DNA of 64,000 bases from Nonomuraea rubra (GCF_014207985.1 NZ_JACHMI010000001.1:2215001-2279000), one strand, 5' to 3'. Positions 26,867-35,476 are shown, counted from the stretch's first letter. Translations and numbers: made by a program. The notes: generated from the letters alone by a model not told the origin.

Positions 26867-27565
26867 GTGTTATATGTGGCGCTCGTATGGCGTCTCTTTG
26901 CGGCCGTTGCGCAGGCTGTGAACCGGCAGACAATTGCCGTGACTGGGGGCGGTATGGGGCCGATGAAAATGTCCACCTTGAATAACGGTCCACGGCGCGA
27001 CGGGCTCACGATCGACGGTGTGGTGCAAACCAGGAGAACGTCACTGACGCTTCCCAAGAAAATGTCGATCGAGGCCTGGAAGAAGGTAGGCCAGCAGATC
27101 TGGCGCATCTCCGACTCCTCGACCTGGTGGCTCGGCGACTGGCTGGTCTACGGGCAGCGCCGCTTCCCCGACAGGTACCAGCGGGCCATCGAGGAGACCT
27201 CGCTCGACTACCAGACCCTGCGCAACTACGCGTGGGTGGCCAGGAAGTTCAGCCCCGGGCGCCGGCGCGCGTCGCTCAGCCTCCAGCACCACGCCGAGGT
27301 CGCGGCGCTGCCGGAACCCCTCCAGGACGAATGGCTCGACCGGGCCCAGGAGCTGGGCTGGTCGCGCAACCGCCTGCGCGCCCACATCAGGGAGACAGCC
27401 GAGCGTCAGCTCGCCGAGCTCGCCGCCGAGGTCCAGGTGCGGATCGAGATCAGCGCGGAGCAGCGTACCCGCTGGGAGAGCGCGGCGGGCCGGGCCAGGC
27501 ACGACCTCGGCGACTGGATCGTGGCCATGCTCAACAGGGCCGCCGTGCAGTGCCATGCCGACTGA
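26867..27565 (+). CDS. LmbU-family transcriptional regulator (copy 1)
   Basis: The conserved LmbU core is clear: SIEAWKKVGQQIWRISDSST, WWLGDWLVYGQ, RFPDRYQRAIEETSLDYQTL, NYAWVARKFSPGRRRASLS, LQHHAEVAALPE and ELGWSRNRLR. LmbU is the pathway activator of lincomycin synthesis, and relatives occur in many actinomycete clusters. The start is uncertain. GTG 26867 gives 232 residues with TTA as codon 2, while in-frame ATGs at about 26954-26969 give a shorter protein that still holds the whole conserved region. A second copy lies at 39904-40623; the two flank the second biosynthetic locus and probably regulate it. Confidence 0.85.
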   Translation: MLYVALVWRLFAAVAQAVNRQTIAVTGGGMGPMKMSTLNNGPRRDGLTIDGVVQTRRTSLTLPKKMSIEAWKKVGQQIWRISDSSTWWLGDWLVYGQRRFPDRYQRAIEETSLDYQTLRNYAWVARKFSPGRRRASLSLQHHAEVAALPEPLQDEWLDRAQELGWSRNRLRAHIRETAERQLAELAAEVQVRIEISAEQRTRWESAAGRARHDLGDWIVAMLNRAAVQCHAD

Positions 27566-27583
27566 TCGCACCCGGGCGGCGGC

Positions 27584-28069
27584 ATGATCTCCGGGAGGTT
27601 CGCCGCGGTGGCGCCCAGCGCCCCCTCCTTCGACGAGGCGTGCGAGTCGATCGCCAGGGAGCCGGGCGCCATCAGGTCGATCTTCCCGGCCGCGGCCCGC
27701 CGCTGGGGCGGAGGGCCGTCGCTGTTCGAGGGCTGGGGCGTCGAGGACGTGACCCGCGTGCTGCTCGTGGCCGCGCTCCCGCTCACCGGCGACGACCTGG
27801 CGGCGGAGGTGGAGGCCCTGTACCGGGCGGGCGGCGCCGACGAGAAGCGGGCCGTGCTGCTGGCGCTGGCGCTGCTCGGCGACGAGCTGGGGGACCGCGC
27901 GCTCGCCCTGGTCCTCGACGCGCTCGGGACCGACGAGCCACACCTGGTCACCGCGGCGCTCGGGGCCTACGCCGCACGATGGCTGCCGCCCGGCGCCGAC
28001 CCCCGGGCGAGGCCACCGTGCCCGCCCGCCGGGACGGCACCCGGCTTCGACGACGACCGACGGCCATGA
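27584..28069 (+). CDS. EboA-like domain protein
   Basis: This 161-residue soluble protein contains AIRSIFPAAARRWGGGP, VTRVLLVAALPLTGDDLAAEVEALYRAGGADEKRAVLLALALL and LVTAALGAYAARWL. It matches, from memory, the EboA family encoded with eustigmatophyte-type ebo operons that handle prenylated or unusual metabolites. The other ebo genes are absent here. The C-terminus beyond about residue 135 is Pro/Arg-rich and looks disordered. It starts 18 bp after lmbU1 and may be cotranscribed. The function is unknown. Confidence 0.6.
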   Translation: MISGRFAAVAPSAPSFDEACESIAREPGAIRSIFPAAARRWGGGPSLFEGWGVEDVTRVLLVAALPLTGDDLAAEVEALYRAGGADEKRAVLLALALLGDELGDRALALVLDALGTDEPHLVTAALGAYAARWLPPGADPRARPPCPPAGTAPGFDDDRRP

Positions 28070-28110
28070 GCCTCGTACGTGCGGGCGCAACGCCCGGGAA
28101 GGAGAGCCGG

Positions 28111-28635
28111 ATGCGCGTCATCGCGTGGGCCGCGGGCGGGATCGCCGTGCTGGCCGTGGCGGCGTTCGCCGTCGCCAGGAGCGCGGCCGAGCCGTCACTG
28201 GGCGAGCGGGTCTACGACTACGCCGGCGGGCAGCACCTCGAAGGCGAGATCGCCTACCGGGAGACCCCGCCGGTCGGCGGCCCGCACAACCCCGTCTGGC
28301 AGAACTGCGGCATCTACGACCAGCCCATCGGCGACGAGCACGGGGTGCACACGCTGGAGCACGGGGCGGTCTGGATCACCTACCGGCCGGGGCTGCCCCC
28401 GGCCGAGCTGGAGCTGCTGAAGAAGCTGGCAGCCAGGGACTACCTGCTGCTGAGCCCGTACCCCGGCCTGCCGGCCGAGGTCGTGGTCAGCTCGTGGAAC
28501 CGCCAGCTGGTCCTGGACGGTGCCGCGGACAAGCGGCTGCCCGAGTTCATCCGCAGGTTCACGATGAACCCGGAGCTCGCGCCCGAGCCGGGCGCGCCGT
28601 GCACTCAGGGGACGGGAGAGCCCTCCTCGGCGTAG
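28111..28635 (+). CDS. DUF3105 membrane-anchored or secreted protein
   Basis: This 174-residue protein has an N-terminal hydrophobic segment (VIAWAAGGIAVLAVAAFAVA) followed by a DUF3105 domain: YRETPPVGGPHNPVWQNCGIYDQPI, VHTLEHGAVWITYRPGLPP and LLLSPYPGLPAEVVVSSW. The domain is extracytoplasmic, and its conserved His, Cys and Glu residues suggest metal binding, but no function is established. GGAAGGAG precedes ATG 28111. Its last 31 bp overlap the 3' end of the convergent LysR gene, so transcription of one may affect the other. Confidence 0.85.
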   Translation: MRVIAWAAGGIAVLAVAAFAVARSAAEPSLGERVYDYAGGQHLEGEIAYRETPPVGGPHNPVWQNCGIYDQPIGDEHGVHTLEHGAVWITYRPGLPPAELELLKKLAARDYLLLSPYPGLPAEVVVSSWNRQLVLDGAADKRLPEFIRRFTMNPELAPEPGAPCTQGTGEPSSA

Positions 28636-29540
28636 TCGCGGCAGCGATCGCGGATGAACTGGCGGATCGTGCCGAGGCCGGGCGGCGTGTCGAAGGAGCG
28701 CCAGACCAGCAGGATCTGGCGTGACAGGCCCGGCTCCGCCAGCCTCCTGATCACGATCTCCGAGGAGTGGCCGGTGGGCAGCGACATCGTGGGCACGAGC
28801 GCCAGCGCCGAGCCCGACACCGCCAGCGACGTGGCCATCGCGTAGTTGCCGGTCTCCAGCGCGATCTTCGGCGGGCCCATCCCCTCCGCCGCGAAGTACG
28901 TCTCCAGCGCCTCCCGGTTGGCGAACCCGCGCGGCCCCGTCACCAGCGGCCAGCGGGCCAGCTCGCGCGGCGCGAGCGGGCCGGGCTCCCTGGCGGCCTC
29001 GTGGTCGGCGGACATCACCGCGTACAGGGCCTCCACCAGCACCGTCTCCGACTCCAGGGACGGCGGCAGCTCGCTGACCGGGCCGTGCTCGTAGACGTGG
29101 GTCAGCAGCACGTCGATCTCGCCGTTGATGAGCGCCGTGTCGCCCGTGGGCGGCTCGTACTCGTGGATGCTGGTGTGGATGTTCGGATAGTTGCGGCGGA
29201 ACCTCAGCACCGCCTGCGGTAACAGGTGGACTCCCGCGGTGGTGAAACTGCCGATGCGGATCCTGCCCTCGGTCAGCCCGGCCACCTCGGCGAGCGCGCT
29301 GCGGGCCTCGTCCAGGATGTGCATCACCTGCCGCGCGTAGACGAGCAGGGTCTGCCCCGCCTGGGTCAACTCGACGCCACGACTGGATCGCACGAGCAGG
29401 ACCATGCCCACGTCACGCTCGAGTTTCGCCAGGTGCTGGGACAGCGCCGGAGGCGTGTACCCGAGGCGAGCCGCCGCCTTCGAGATAGATCCCGTCTCGG
29501 AGACAGCGATGAGCGTGGCGAGCCGATTGAGATCCTGCAT
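28605..29540 (-). CDS. LysR-family transcriptional regulator
   Basis: This 311-residue protein begins MQDLNRLATLIAVSETGSISKAAARLGYTPPALSQHLAKLE, the LysR winged helix, with the effector domain following (GRIRIGSFTTAGVHLLPQAVLRF). It is divergent from the AlaX-led operon at 29702 across 161 bp, the classic arrangement for a LysR regulator of the adjacent operon. The effector may be an amino acid or pathway intermediate. Its 3' end overlaps the DUF3105 gene by 31 bp. Confidence 0.92.
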   Translation of the reverse strand: MQDLNRLATLIAVSETGSISKAAARLGYTPPALSQHLAKLERDVGMVLLVRSSRGVELTQAGQTLLVYARQVMHILDEARSALAEVAGLTEGRIRIGSFTTAGVHLLPQAVLRFRRNYPNIHTSIHEYEPPTGDTALINGEIDVLLTHVYEHGPVSELPPSLESETVLVEALYAVMSADHEAAREPGPLAPRELARWPLVTGPRGFANREALETYFAAEGMGPPKIALETGNYAMATSLAVSGSALALVPTMSLPTGHSSEIVIRRLAEPGLSRQILLVWRSFDTPPGLGTIRQFIRDRCRDYAEEGSPVP

Positions 29541-29701
29541 AAACCCTCCTTATAGGGCGTCGCAAGGGATTGTAAGTACTGCTCGGAGCCTTTCGCCAGC
29601 CATGCTTAACCTGTCATTGCGATAATCAAGCCGTCGCGCAACTGCCCCCGGGCATCAATTCCGCGCGCCGCCTCCAAAGGGCCAACATCTTGCGGAGAAC
29701 G

Positions 29702-30358
29702 ATGCAGAAACAGCTATATCTTTCCGACACCTACCTGCTCGACGTCGTCACACAGATTGTGGACGCCGACAGGTCCGCCCCGTGGGTGACCCTGAACGAC
29801 AACATCTTCCACCCGCAGGGCGGCGGCCAACCCAGTGACCAGGGTACGGTCGACGGCGTCAACGCGCGGCCCCGCCGGGCCGGAGATTCCGTCGTGGTGC
29901 TCGACCTCGACTGCGCTCCCGAGGACGCGCCGCGCGTCGGCGACATGGTCACCGTGTCCATCGACCCCGGCCTGCGCAGGCTGCACGCCGCCCTCCACAC
30001 GGCCGGTCATCTCATCGACGCGCTGGCCAGGCGGTTCGGCCTGTGTCACGTCGGCAACAGCCACTTCCCCGGCCAGGCGCGGGTCGAGTACCTGCTGGAT
30101 GGCCGCGAGGTGGCCAAGGAGGGCCTGGCGGAGTTCCTGGAGGAGGGCATCGCGGCGGCGATCCGCGAGGAGCTGCCCGTCACCAGCTCCAGCCACGAGG
30201 GCCAGCGCGCGGTCACGATCAGGGGCCTGGGCACCGACCTGTGCGGCGGCACCCACGTGCCGCACCTCGGGATGCTGGCCGAGGTCACGATCCGCTCCAT
30301 CAAGGCCAAGTCCGGCCGCCTGCGCATCGGCTACGACGCCGCGCACACGAGGACATGA
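29702..30358 (+). CDS. AlaX-like alanyl-tRNA editing (deacylase) protein, copy 1
   Basis: This 218-residue protein carries all AlaX zinc motifs: HPQGGGQPSDQG at about 37-48, HTAGH with His99 and His103, and LCGGTH with Cys181 and His185. AlaX proteins hydrolyse Ser- or Gly-mischarged tRNA-Ala. In a biosynthetic operon it may protect translation from a product analogue or use aminoacyl-ester hydrolysis for another purpose. I chose ATG 29702, with GGAG four bases upstream, over an upstream start at 29690. It is the first gene of the six-gene plus-strand operon. Confidence 0.87.
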   Translation: MQKQLYLSDTYLLDVVTQIVDADRSAPWVTLNDNIFHPQGGGQPSDQGTVDGVNARPRRAGDSVVVLDLDCAPEDAPRVGDMVTVSIDPGLRRLHAALHTAGHLIDALARRFGLCHVGNSHFPGQARVEYLLDGREVAKEGLAEFLEEGIAAAIREELPVTSSSHEGQRAVTIRGLGTDLCGGTHVPHLGMLAEVTIRSIKAKSGRLRIGYDAAHTRT

Positions 30359-30370
30359 TCGGAGGCTCCC

Positions 30371-31294
30371 ATGGACCCGGACCTTGATCTGGACCCCAGC
30401 CTGGACCCCGGCCTGGACCCGGACGCCGCGGCGCTGCTGCGGCGGATCGCGGCCGCGGGCGCGCCGCCGCCGCACGCGGGCACCCCCGAGCAGGCCAGGC
30501 AGGCGCACTGCCGCTCGGCGCCCGCACTCGCCGGCCCCGGCGAGCCGGTCGCCGAGGTCGATGACACCACGGTGTCCGGGGTGCCGGTACGCCTCTACCG
30601 CCCGGCGGGCGCCCGGGGCGTCACGCTCTACCTGCACGGCGGCGGCTGGGTCCTGGGCACGCTCGACACCTACGACACGCTCTGCCGCGCGCTGGCCAAC
30701 CGCTCGGGAACGACCGTGATCTCGGTCGCCTACACCCTCGCCCCCGGCGCGCGGCACCCCACGCAGCTGCGGCAGGCCCGCTCCTGCCTCGCCTGGGCCG
30801 TGCGCGAGCAGGCCGGGGGAGAGCCGGTGGCGGTGGCGGGGGACAGCTCGGGCGCCCATCTCGCAACCCTGCTCGCCCAGTCGGAGCCGGAGTCGGTCCG
30901 CGCGCAGGCGCTGATCTACCCGGTCATCGACCCCCTGCTGAACAGGGAGTCGGCGCTGACGTACGCCAAGGGCTACTACCTGGAGACCGAGACCCTGCGC
31001 TGGTTCTGGGACCAGTACCTGCCCGCCGACCCCAGCGCGGCGGGGGAGCCGGTCAGCCCGCTGGACGGGCCGCTGGAGCGTACGCCGCCCACCCTGCTGC
31101 TCACCGCCGGATTCGACCCGCTGCGCAGTGAGGCCGAGGAGTACGCGGCGCGCCTGGAGTCGCTCGGCGTGCCCGTCGAGCGCGCGCATTTCCCCGGGCA
31201 GATTCACGGGTTCGCCCGCTTCACCGGCGTCATCGGCCAGGCGGCCGACGCCCTGCGCACGGTCGGTGACTTTCTCCGCCGCACCGCCGGTTAA
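30371..31294 (+). CDS. alpha/beta hydrolase of the HSL/esterase family
   Basis: This 307-residue enzyme has the oxyanion motif LYLHGGGWVLG, nucleophile elbow VAGDSSGAHL (Ser of GDSSG), an Asp in AGFDPLRSEAEEY and the His of GQIHGFARF, the usual HSL triad. The family cleaves short-chain esters or amides. Its N-terminus is an acidic repeat (DPDLDLDPSLDPGLDPD) outside the fold. GGAGGC precedes ATG 30371, 12 bp after the AlaX stop. It could remove a protecting acyl group at a late pathway step, which is an inference from the acetyltransferase gene that follows. Confidence 0.87.
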   Translation: MDPDLDLDPSLDPGLDPDAAALLRRIAAAGAPPPHAGTPEQARQAHCRSAPALAGPGEPVAEVDDTTVSGVPVRLYRPAGARGVTLYLHGGGWVLGTLDTYDTLCRALANRSGTTVISVAYTLAPGARHPTQLRQARSCLAWAVREQAGGEPVAVAGDSSGAHLATLLAQSEPESVRAQALIYPVIDPLLNRESALTYAKGYYLETETLRWFWDQYLPADPSAAGEPVSPLDGPLERTPPTLLLTAGFDPLRSEAEEYAARLESLGVPVERAHFPGQIHGFARFTGVIGQAADALRTVGDFLRRTAG

Positions 31295-31392
31295 CAAGTC
31301 TTTCGCGTCCGAAAAGAAATCGCTGTTACCGGGCGCCGGCCGCGGCGTGCGATTCTTCAGGGCACCGGAATAATCATGAAGGCGGTATCATT

Positions 31393-32343
31393 TTGAATTT
31401 CGACGACGGAGTGCACGCGGCGGTCGAGGAAACGGCCGCCGAGATTCTGGGCCCGTGGCTGCCCCAGGTCCGCGCGGTCACCCGGCGCGCGCCGTGGGAC
31501 ACGGTCCTGGCCGAGCCCGTCGAGCTGGCCGTGGGCGACCTGCTGGAGCTGGCCACGCAGGACCCCGCCGCCGGAGGCTCCTGGGAGCTGGTGCTGAGGA
31601 CCTACCGCGCCTACCGGGCCGTCCTCGTCTACCGCCTCGCGCACGCCCTGCTGGAGCACGGCGGGCGGGAGGGCCCGGCCGAGACGCTGGCCAGGCGCCT
31701 GTCGGAGCAGGCCAAGGTGGAGACGGGCGTCGAGCTGCACCCGGCGGCGCGGATCGGGCCCAGGTTCATGGTCGATCACGGGTACGGGACCGTGGTGGGG
31801 GAGACCGCGGTCCTCGGCAGCGACTGCTACCTGCTGCAGGGCGTGGTGCTGGGCTCCATCAAGATCCACAACAATCCGTCGAGCAAGCGGCACCCGACGC
31901 TGGGCGACCGCGTGGGCGTCGGGGCGTTCGCCAGCATCCTGGGGCCGGTCGTGATCGGCGACGACGTCCTGATCGGCGCGCACGCGTTCATCAAGCACGA
32001 CGTGCCCGACGGCGCCTGCGTCAGCGTGCTGCACCAGTACCAGGTGGTCACCGGCTCGGCGGAGGTCGCGGTCAGCGGCGTGGAGCCGGCGGGCGTCGGC
32101 CGCTTCCTCGTGCACGGCGCGGGCCTGCACGATCCCGAGTTACGCGTCGAGCAGCTCACCCGGGACCGCTCGGCGCAGGCCGCGGTCCTGGAACGGGCCA
32201 GCGAGCGGCTGCTGGTCGAGCTGCCCGAGACCGTGGCCGCGGCGGAGACGCGGCTGCGGCTGAGCGGGCCGGGCGGCTCCAGCGTGACCGTCGCCCTGCC
32301 CAGGGCCCGGCTGGCCCGCGACGCAGGGGGGCGCCATGTCTGA
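31393..32343 (+). CDS. serine acetyltransferase (CysE)-like protein
   Basis: This 316-residue protein holds the CysE hexapeptide beta-helix: GVELHPAARIGPRFMVDHGYGTVVGETAVLG, then SSKRHPTLGDRVGVGAFASILGPVVIGDDVLIGAHAFI. Known homologues acetylate Ser or homoserine using acetyl-CoA. Unlike standard CysE, about 80 extra residues follow the helix and replace the tail that binds cysteine synthase. The start is TTG 31393 after a weak GGCGG. The last 8 bp overlap the EamA-JAMM gene. With the CysK-like enzyme downstream it suggests a dedicated O-acetylserine (or analogue) route to a beta-substituted alanine. Confidence 0.85.
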   Translation: MNFDDGVHAAVEETAAEILGPWLPQVRAVTRRAPWDTVLAEPVELAVGDLLELATQDPAAGGSWELVLRTYRAYRAVLVYRLAHALLEHGGREGPAETLARRLSEQAKVETGVELHPAARIGPRFMVDHGYGTVVGETAVLGSDCYLLQGVVLGSIKIHNNPSSKRHPTLGDRVGVGAFASILGPVVIGDDVLIGAHAFIKHDVPDGACVSVLHQYQVVTGSAEVAVSGVEPAGVGRFLVHGAGLHDPELRVEQLTRDRSAQAAVLERASERLLVELPETVAAAETRLRLSGPGGSSVTVALPRARLARDAGGRHV

Positions 32344-33724
32344 GCCGCTGCGCTCCCGCCCCTGGGTGGCGATCGTGGGGCTGTACGTGGTGGTCTGCCT
32401 GATCTGGGGGACGACCTGGCTGGGCATCAAGTTCGCGGTGACGGACCTGCCGCCGCTGCTGGCCGCCGGGCTGCGCTTCCTGATCGCGACCCCGATCCTG
32501 CTCGGGCTGTGCTGGTTCCGGCGGGTGCCCGTGCTGTTCACGCGGGCGCACCTGGGCTTCGCCGCGTTCGTCACCCTGTGCTACTTCGCCATCCCGTACC
32601 TGCTGCTGAACGTCGGCGAGCAGTACGTCTCCTCCGGCCTGACCGCGATCTGCTTCTCCACGGTGACGATCCTGATCGTCGTGCTCAGCGTGCCCATGCT
32701 CGGCACGCGGCTGACGGCCGGGCAGGTCGTCGGCGTGGTCGTGGCGTTCTCCGCGCTCGTGCTGCTGGTCCTGCGGATCCAGGACGTGTCGGTGACCAAC
32801 GGCTGGGGCGTGGTGACGATCCTGGGCGCCGCCTTCATGCACTCCTACGCCTACCTCTACATCAAGAAGCACGGCGGCCAGGTGCACGTGCTGACGCTGA
32901 ACACGCTGCCGCTGGCCGCGGCGGGGGTGATGCTCACGATCGCCGGCCTGCTGACCGACTCAGGAGCGAGCGCCGGCTTCACCACCAGGGCCGTGCTGGC
33001 CACCCTCTACCTGGGGCTGGTGGCCTCGGCGCTGGGCTTCCTCGGCTACTTCTGGCTGCTGCAGCGGCTGAGCGCGGTGACGATGTCGTTCATCTTCGTG
33101 ATCTTCCCCGTGGTGGCGATGTTGTTCTCCGCCGCGGTCGAGCAGACGGTGTTCACCCCGCTCGACATCCTGCTCATGTTCCTCATCCTGGGCGCCTTCG
33201 CCTGGACCCAGCTCTCCCCGCGCCTGGGGGCACGGCGCGCGGCGCCGGAGGAGCCGCCGACCCCGGCGCAGCTCCGGCAGCTGTACGCGGCCGCCGAGCG
33301 GGCCTACCCGGCCGAGTGCTGCGGCTTCGTGCGCCGCTCCGGGGTTCGCGAGTGCGTCAACGTCATCGACGAGCAGCAGTCCGTCTCCGACAGGACGGCC
33401 ACGACCGGTTACGTCTTCAGCCCCGCCGACCTGCTCGAACTGTCGCGCTCCTTCGACGGCGACGACCCGGTCGTGCTCATCTACCACTCGCACCCGGACG
33501 CCGGCGCGTACTTCAGCGACGAGGACCAGCGCCACGCCGTCTTCGACGGCCTCCCCGTCTACCCCGTCGACCACCTCGTCATCGACGTCACCGCCGAGCG
33601 CGCCAAGGGCGCCCGCCGCTTCCGCTTCAGCGAGGCGGAGGGCCGCTACGTCGAGAGCGGCGCGTACGGCGAGCCGCGCCCCAGGCAGGCGCAGAGCGTG
33701 GCGGACAGGCTGGGGGATCGGTGA
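32336..33724 (+). CDS. EamA transporter fused to a JAMM/MPN metalloprotease domain
   Basis: Residues 1-300 form a ten-helix EamA/DMT exporter (CLIWGTTWLGIKFA at about 21-34). A linker leads to a JAMM domain at about 308-440 with Glu327 in AECCGF and the zinc motif HSHP(x6)SDED, giving His384, His386, Ser394 and Asp397. JAMM proteins of the Mec+ type release Cys from the C-terminus of a sulfur-carrier protein. A covalent exporter-JAMM pairing is not one I know. The frame is continuous with no stop or shift between the parts. It may couple release of a sulfur amino acid to export. It overlaps both neighbours and precedes the CysK-like gene. Confidence 0.88.
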   Translation: MSEPLRSRPWVAIVGLYVVVCLIWGTTWLGIKFAVTDLPPLLAAGLRFLIATPILLGLCWFRRVPVLFTRAHLGFAAFVTLCYFAIPYLLLNVGEQYVSSGLTAICFSTVTILIVVLSVPMLGTRLTAGQVVGVVVAFSALVLLVLRIQDVSVTNGWGVVTILGAAFMHSYAYLYIKKHGGQVHVLTLNTLPLAAAGVMLTIAGLLTDSGASAGFTTRAVLATLYLGLVASALGFLGYFWLLQRLSAVTMSFIFVIFPVVAMLFSAAVEQTVFTPLDILLMFLILGAFAWTQLSPRLGARRAAPEEPPTPAQLRQLYAAAERAYPAECCGFVRRSGVRECVNVIDEQQSVSDRTATTGYVFSPADLLELSRSFDGDDPVVLIYHSHPDAGAYFSDEDQRHAVFDGLPVYPVDHLVIDVTAERAKGARRFRFSEAEGRYVESGAYGEPRPRQAQSVADRLGDR

Positions 33725-34656
33725 CCCGCGCGATCGGCGACTCCGTGCTCGACGTCATCGGCTCGACCCCGATGGTGCGGCTGGCCCGCCTGACCCGCGA
33801 CCTGGACAGGGACGTCTACATCAAGCTGGAGCTGCTCAACCCGGGCGGCAGCCACAAGGTGCGCATCGCGCTCAACATGGTGCTGGAGGCCGAGCGGGAG
33901 GGCCTGCTCACCAGGGGATCAGGCCAGACGATCATCGAGCCGACCGGCGGGAACACCGGCACCGGCCTGGCCATGGCCGCCGCCGTCCTCGGCTACCGGC
34001 TGGTCCTCGTGGTGCCCGACAACTACAGCCCGACCAAGCAGGCGATGTTGCGCGCGTACGGGGCCGAGGTGCTGCTCGCCGATCACCGCCTGGGCGGCAA
34101 CGCGCACGGCGAGCGGGCCATGGAGCTGCTGTTCGAGAACCCTGACTGGGTCCTGCTCAACCAGCAGGCCAACCCGGCGAACCCGCAGATCCACGACAGG
34201 GCCACCGCGCTGGAGATCTACCGCGACTTCGGCGGCGAGGTGCCCGACGCGATGGTCGCCGGCGTCGGGACCGGCGGCCACCTCACCGGCGTCGGCCGGA
34301 CGCTGCGCGCCTTCCGCGAGGACCTGCGCATCACCGCTGTCGTGCCGCGCGACTGCTCCCTGCTGAAGAACCGCTTCGTGATCCACCACCTCCAGGGGCT
34401 GGCGGTCGGGCTGGTGCCCGCCGTCCTCCAGGTCGAGCTCATCGACGACGAGATCGAGGTGGATTACGACGACGCCGTGGCCATGATGGCGCGACTCATG
34501 CGGACCGAGGGGCTCGCCGTCGGCCTCTCCTCGGCGGCGAACGTGGTGGCCGCGCTCGAATGCGCGCGCCGGCTGCCGGCCGGCTCCAGGATCCTCACCT
34601 TCGCCTACGACTCAGCCCACGACTACCTGAACGTCTTCGCCGGCGAAGACGCCTGA
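33721..34656 (+). CDS. cysteine synthase/CBS-family PLP enzyme
   Basis: This 311-residue fold-type II PLP enzyme has the lysine motif NPGGSHKVRIA (K46), the substrate loop EPTGGNTGTGLA and the phosphate loop GVGTGGHLTGVGR. Enzymes of this family perform beta-replacement on O-acetylserine, O-phosphoserine or serine. The usual SVKDR around the PLP lysine is SHKVR here, so the substrate or nucleophile may differ from sulfide. GTG 33721 overlaps the JAMM stop by 4 bp. With the CysE-like protein and JAMM domain it forms a sulfur or beta-substituted alanine module. Confidence 0.88.
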   Translation: MTRAIGDSVLDVIGSTPMVRLARLTRDLDRDVYIKLELLNPGGSHKVRIALNMVLEAEREGLLTRGSGQTIIEPTGGNTGTGLAMAAAVLGYRLVLVVPDNYSPTKQAMLRAYGAEVLLADHRLGGNAHGERAMELLFENPDWVLLNQQANPANPQIHDRATALEIYRDFGGEVPDAMVAGVGTGGHLTGVGRTLRAFREDLRITAVVPRDCSLLKNRFVIHHLQGLAVGLVPAVLQVELIDDEIEVDYDDAVAMMARLMRTEGLAVGLSSAANVVAALECARRLPAGSRILTFAYDSAHDYLNVFAGEDA

Positions 34657-34676
34657 CCTTCGAGAAGGAGACCCCC

Positions 34677-35435
34677 ATGGCCGTCCCAGGACGACAGGCT
34701 CCCACGGACCTGGCCGCCACCGAGCTGTTCGCCGTCGACGCCTACCGCAGGTCGTTCGAGAGCGAGGTGGCCGAGGTCGACCCGGAACAGAACCGGGTCA
34801 GGCTGGCCAGAACCGCCTTCTACCCGGGAGGCGGCGGCCAGCCGCACGATCTCGGCCTGCTGAGCTGGGACGGCGGCAAGGCGGAGGTCGTCAGGGTCAA
34901 ACGCGAAGGCGCGCGCATCTGGCACTGGCTGGAGACGGCCGAGCTGCCCCAGGCCGGCGTGGAGCTGCTCGGCGAGCTCGACTGGGAGCGCCGCCACCTG
35001 CTGATGCGCACCCACACCGCCCTGCACGTGCTCTGCGGCGTCATCTGGAAGGAGTTCGAGATCCCCGTGACCGGCGGCAACATGGAGCCGGGCCGCGGCC
35101 GCCTGGACTTCCCGCTGCCCTCGCTCTCGCAGGACCTCGGCGAGCGCATCGAGCGGAGGATGAACGAGGAGATCCAGGCGGCCAGGGAGGTCATGGTCGA
35201 GTTCGTCGGCAGGGCAGAGGCCGACCTGGACCCGGCCCTGATCCGCACCGCCGCCAACCTCATCCCCGCCGAGATCGATCCGCTGCGGGTCATCGACATC
35301 GTCGGCGTCGACAGGCAGGCGGACGGCGGGACCCACGTGGCGGACACCTCGATGGTGGGTGCGGTCGCCGTGGTCGGCATGGAGTCCAAGGGCAAGGAGA
35401 ACAAGCGCATCAGGATCGAGGTGCGCGACGCGTAG
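34677..35435 (+). CDS. AlaX-like aminoacyl-tRNA editing protein, copy 2
   Basis: This 252-residue protein has AFYPGGGGQPHDLG at about 47-60, HTALH with His113 and His117, and QADGGTH ending at His220. The Cys of the usual CGGTH zinc motif is Asp216 here, a form found in some stand-alone AlaX proteins. It is only distantly similar to copy 1, so it is not a recent duplication. GAAGGAG precedes ATG 34677. Two different editing proteins in one operon strengthen the idea that the product or an intermediate is mischarged onto a tRNA. Confidence 0.85.
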   Translation: MAVPGRQAPTDLAATELFAVDAYRRSFESEVAEVDPEQNRVRLARTAFYPGGGGQPHDLGLLSWDGGKAEVVRVKREGARIWHWLETAELPQAGVELLGELDWERRHLLMRTHTALHVLCGVIWKEFEIPVTGGNMEPGRGRLDFPLPSLSQDLGERIERRMNEEIQAAREVMVEFVGRAEADLDPALIRTAANLIPAEIDPLRVIDIVGVDRQADGGTHVADTSMVGAVAVVGMESKGKENKRIRIEVRDA

Positions 35436-35445
35436 CCGCACCACG

Positions 35446-35476
35446 GATCCGCCCGATCGAACGAATCGGGCGGATC
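35446..35476. terminator. bidirectional terminator between convergent operons
   Basis: A perfect 12-bp inverted repeat (GATCCGCCCGAT / ATCGGGCGGATC) with a 7-nt loop lies 10 bp after the AlaX copy 2 stop and before the convergent leuA gene. Placement and strength fit a shared terminator. Confidence 0.85.

Noticed and set aside
29541..29701. LysR box between the LysR gene and AlaX operon
   Set aside because: The arrangement predicts one, but no clear T-N11-A dyad could be fixed by eye.
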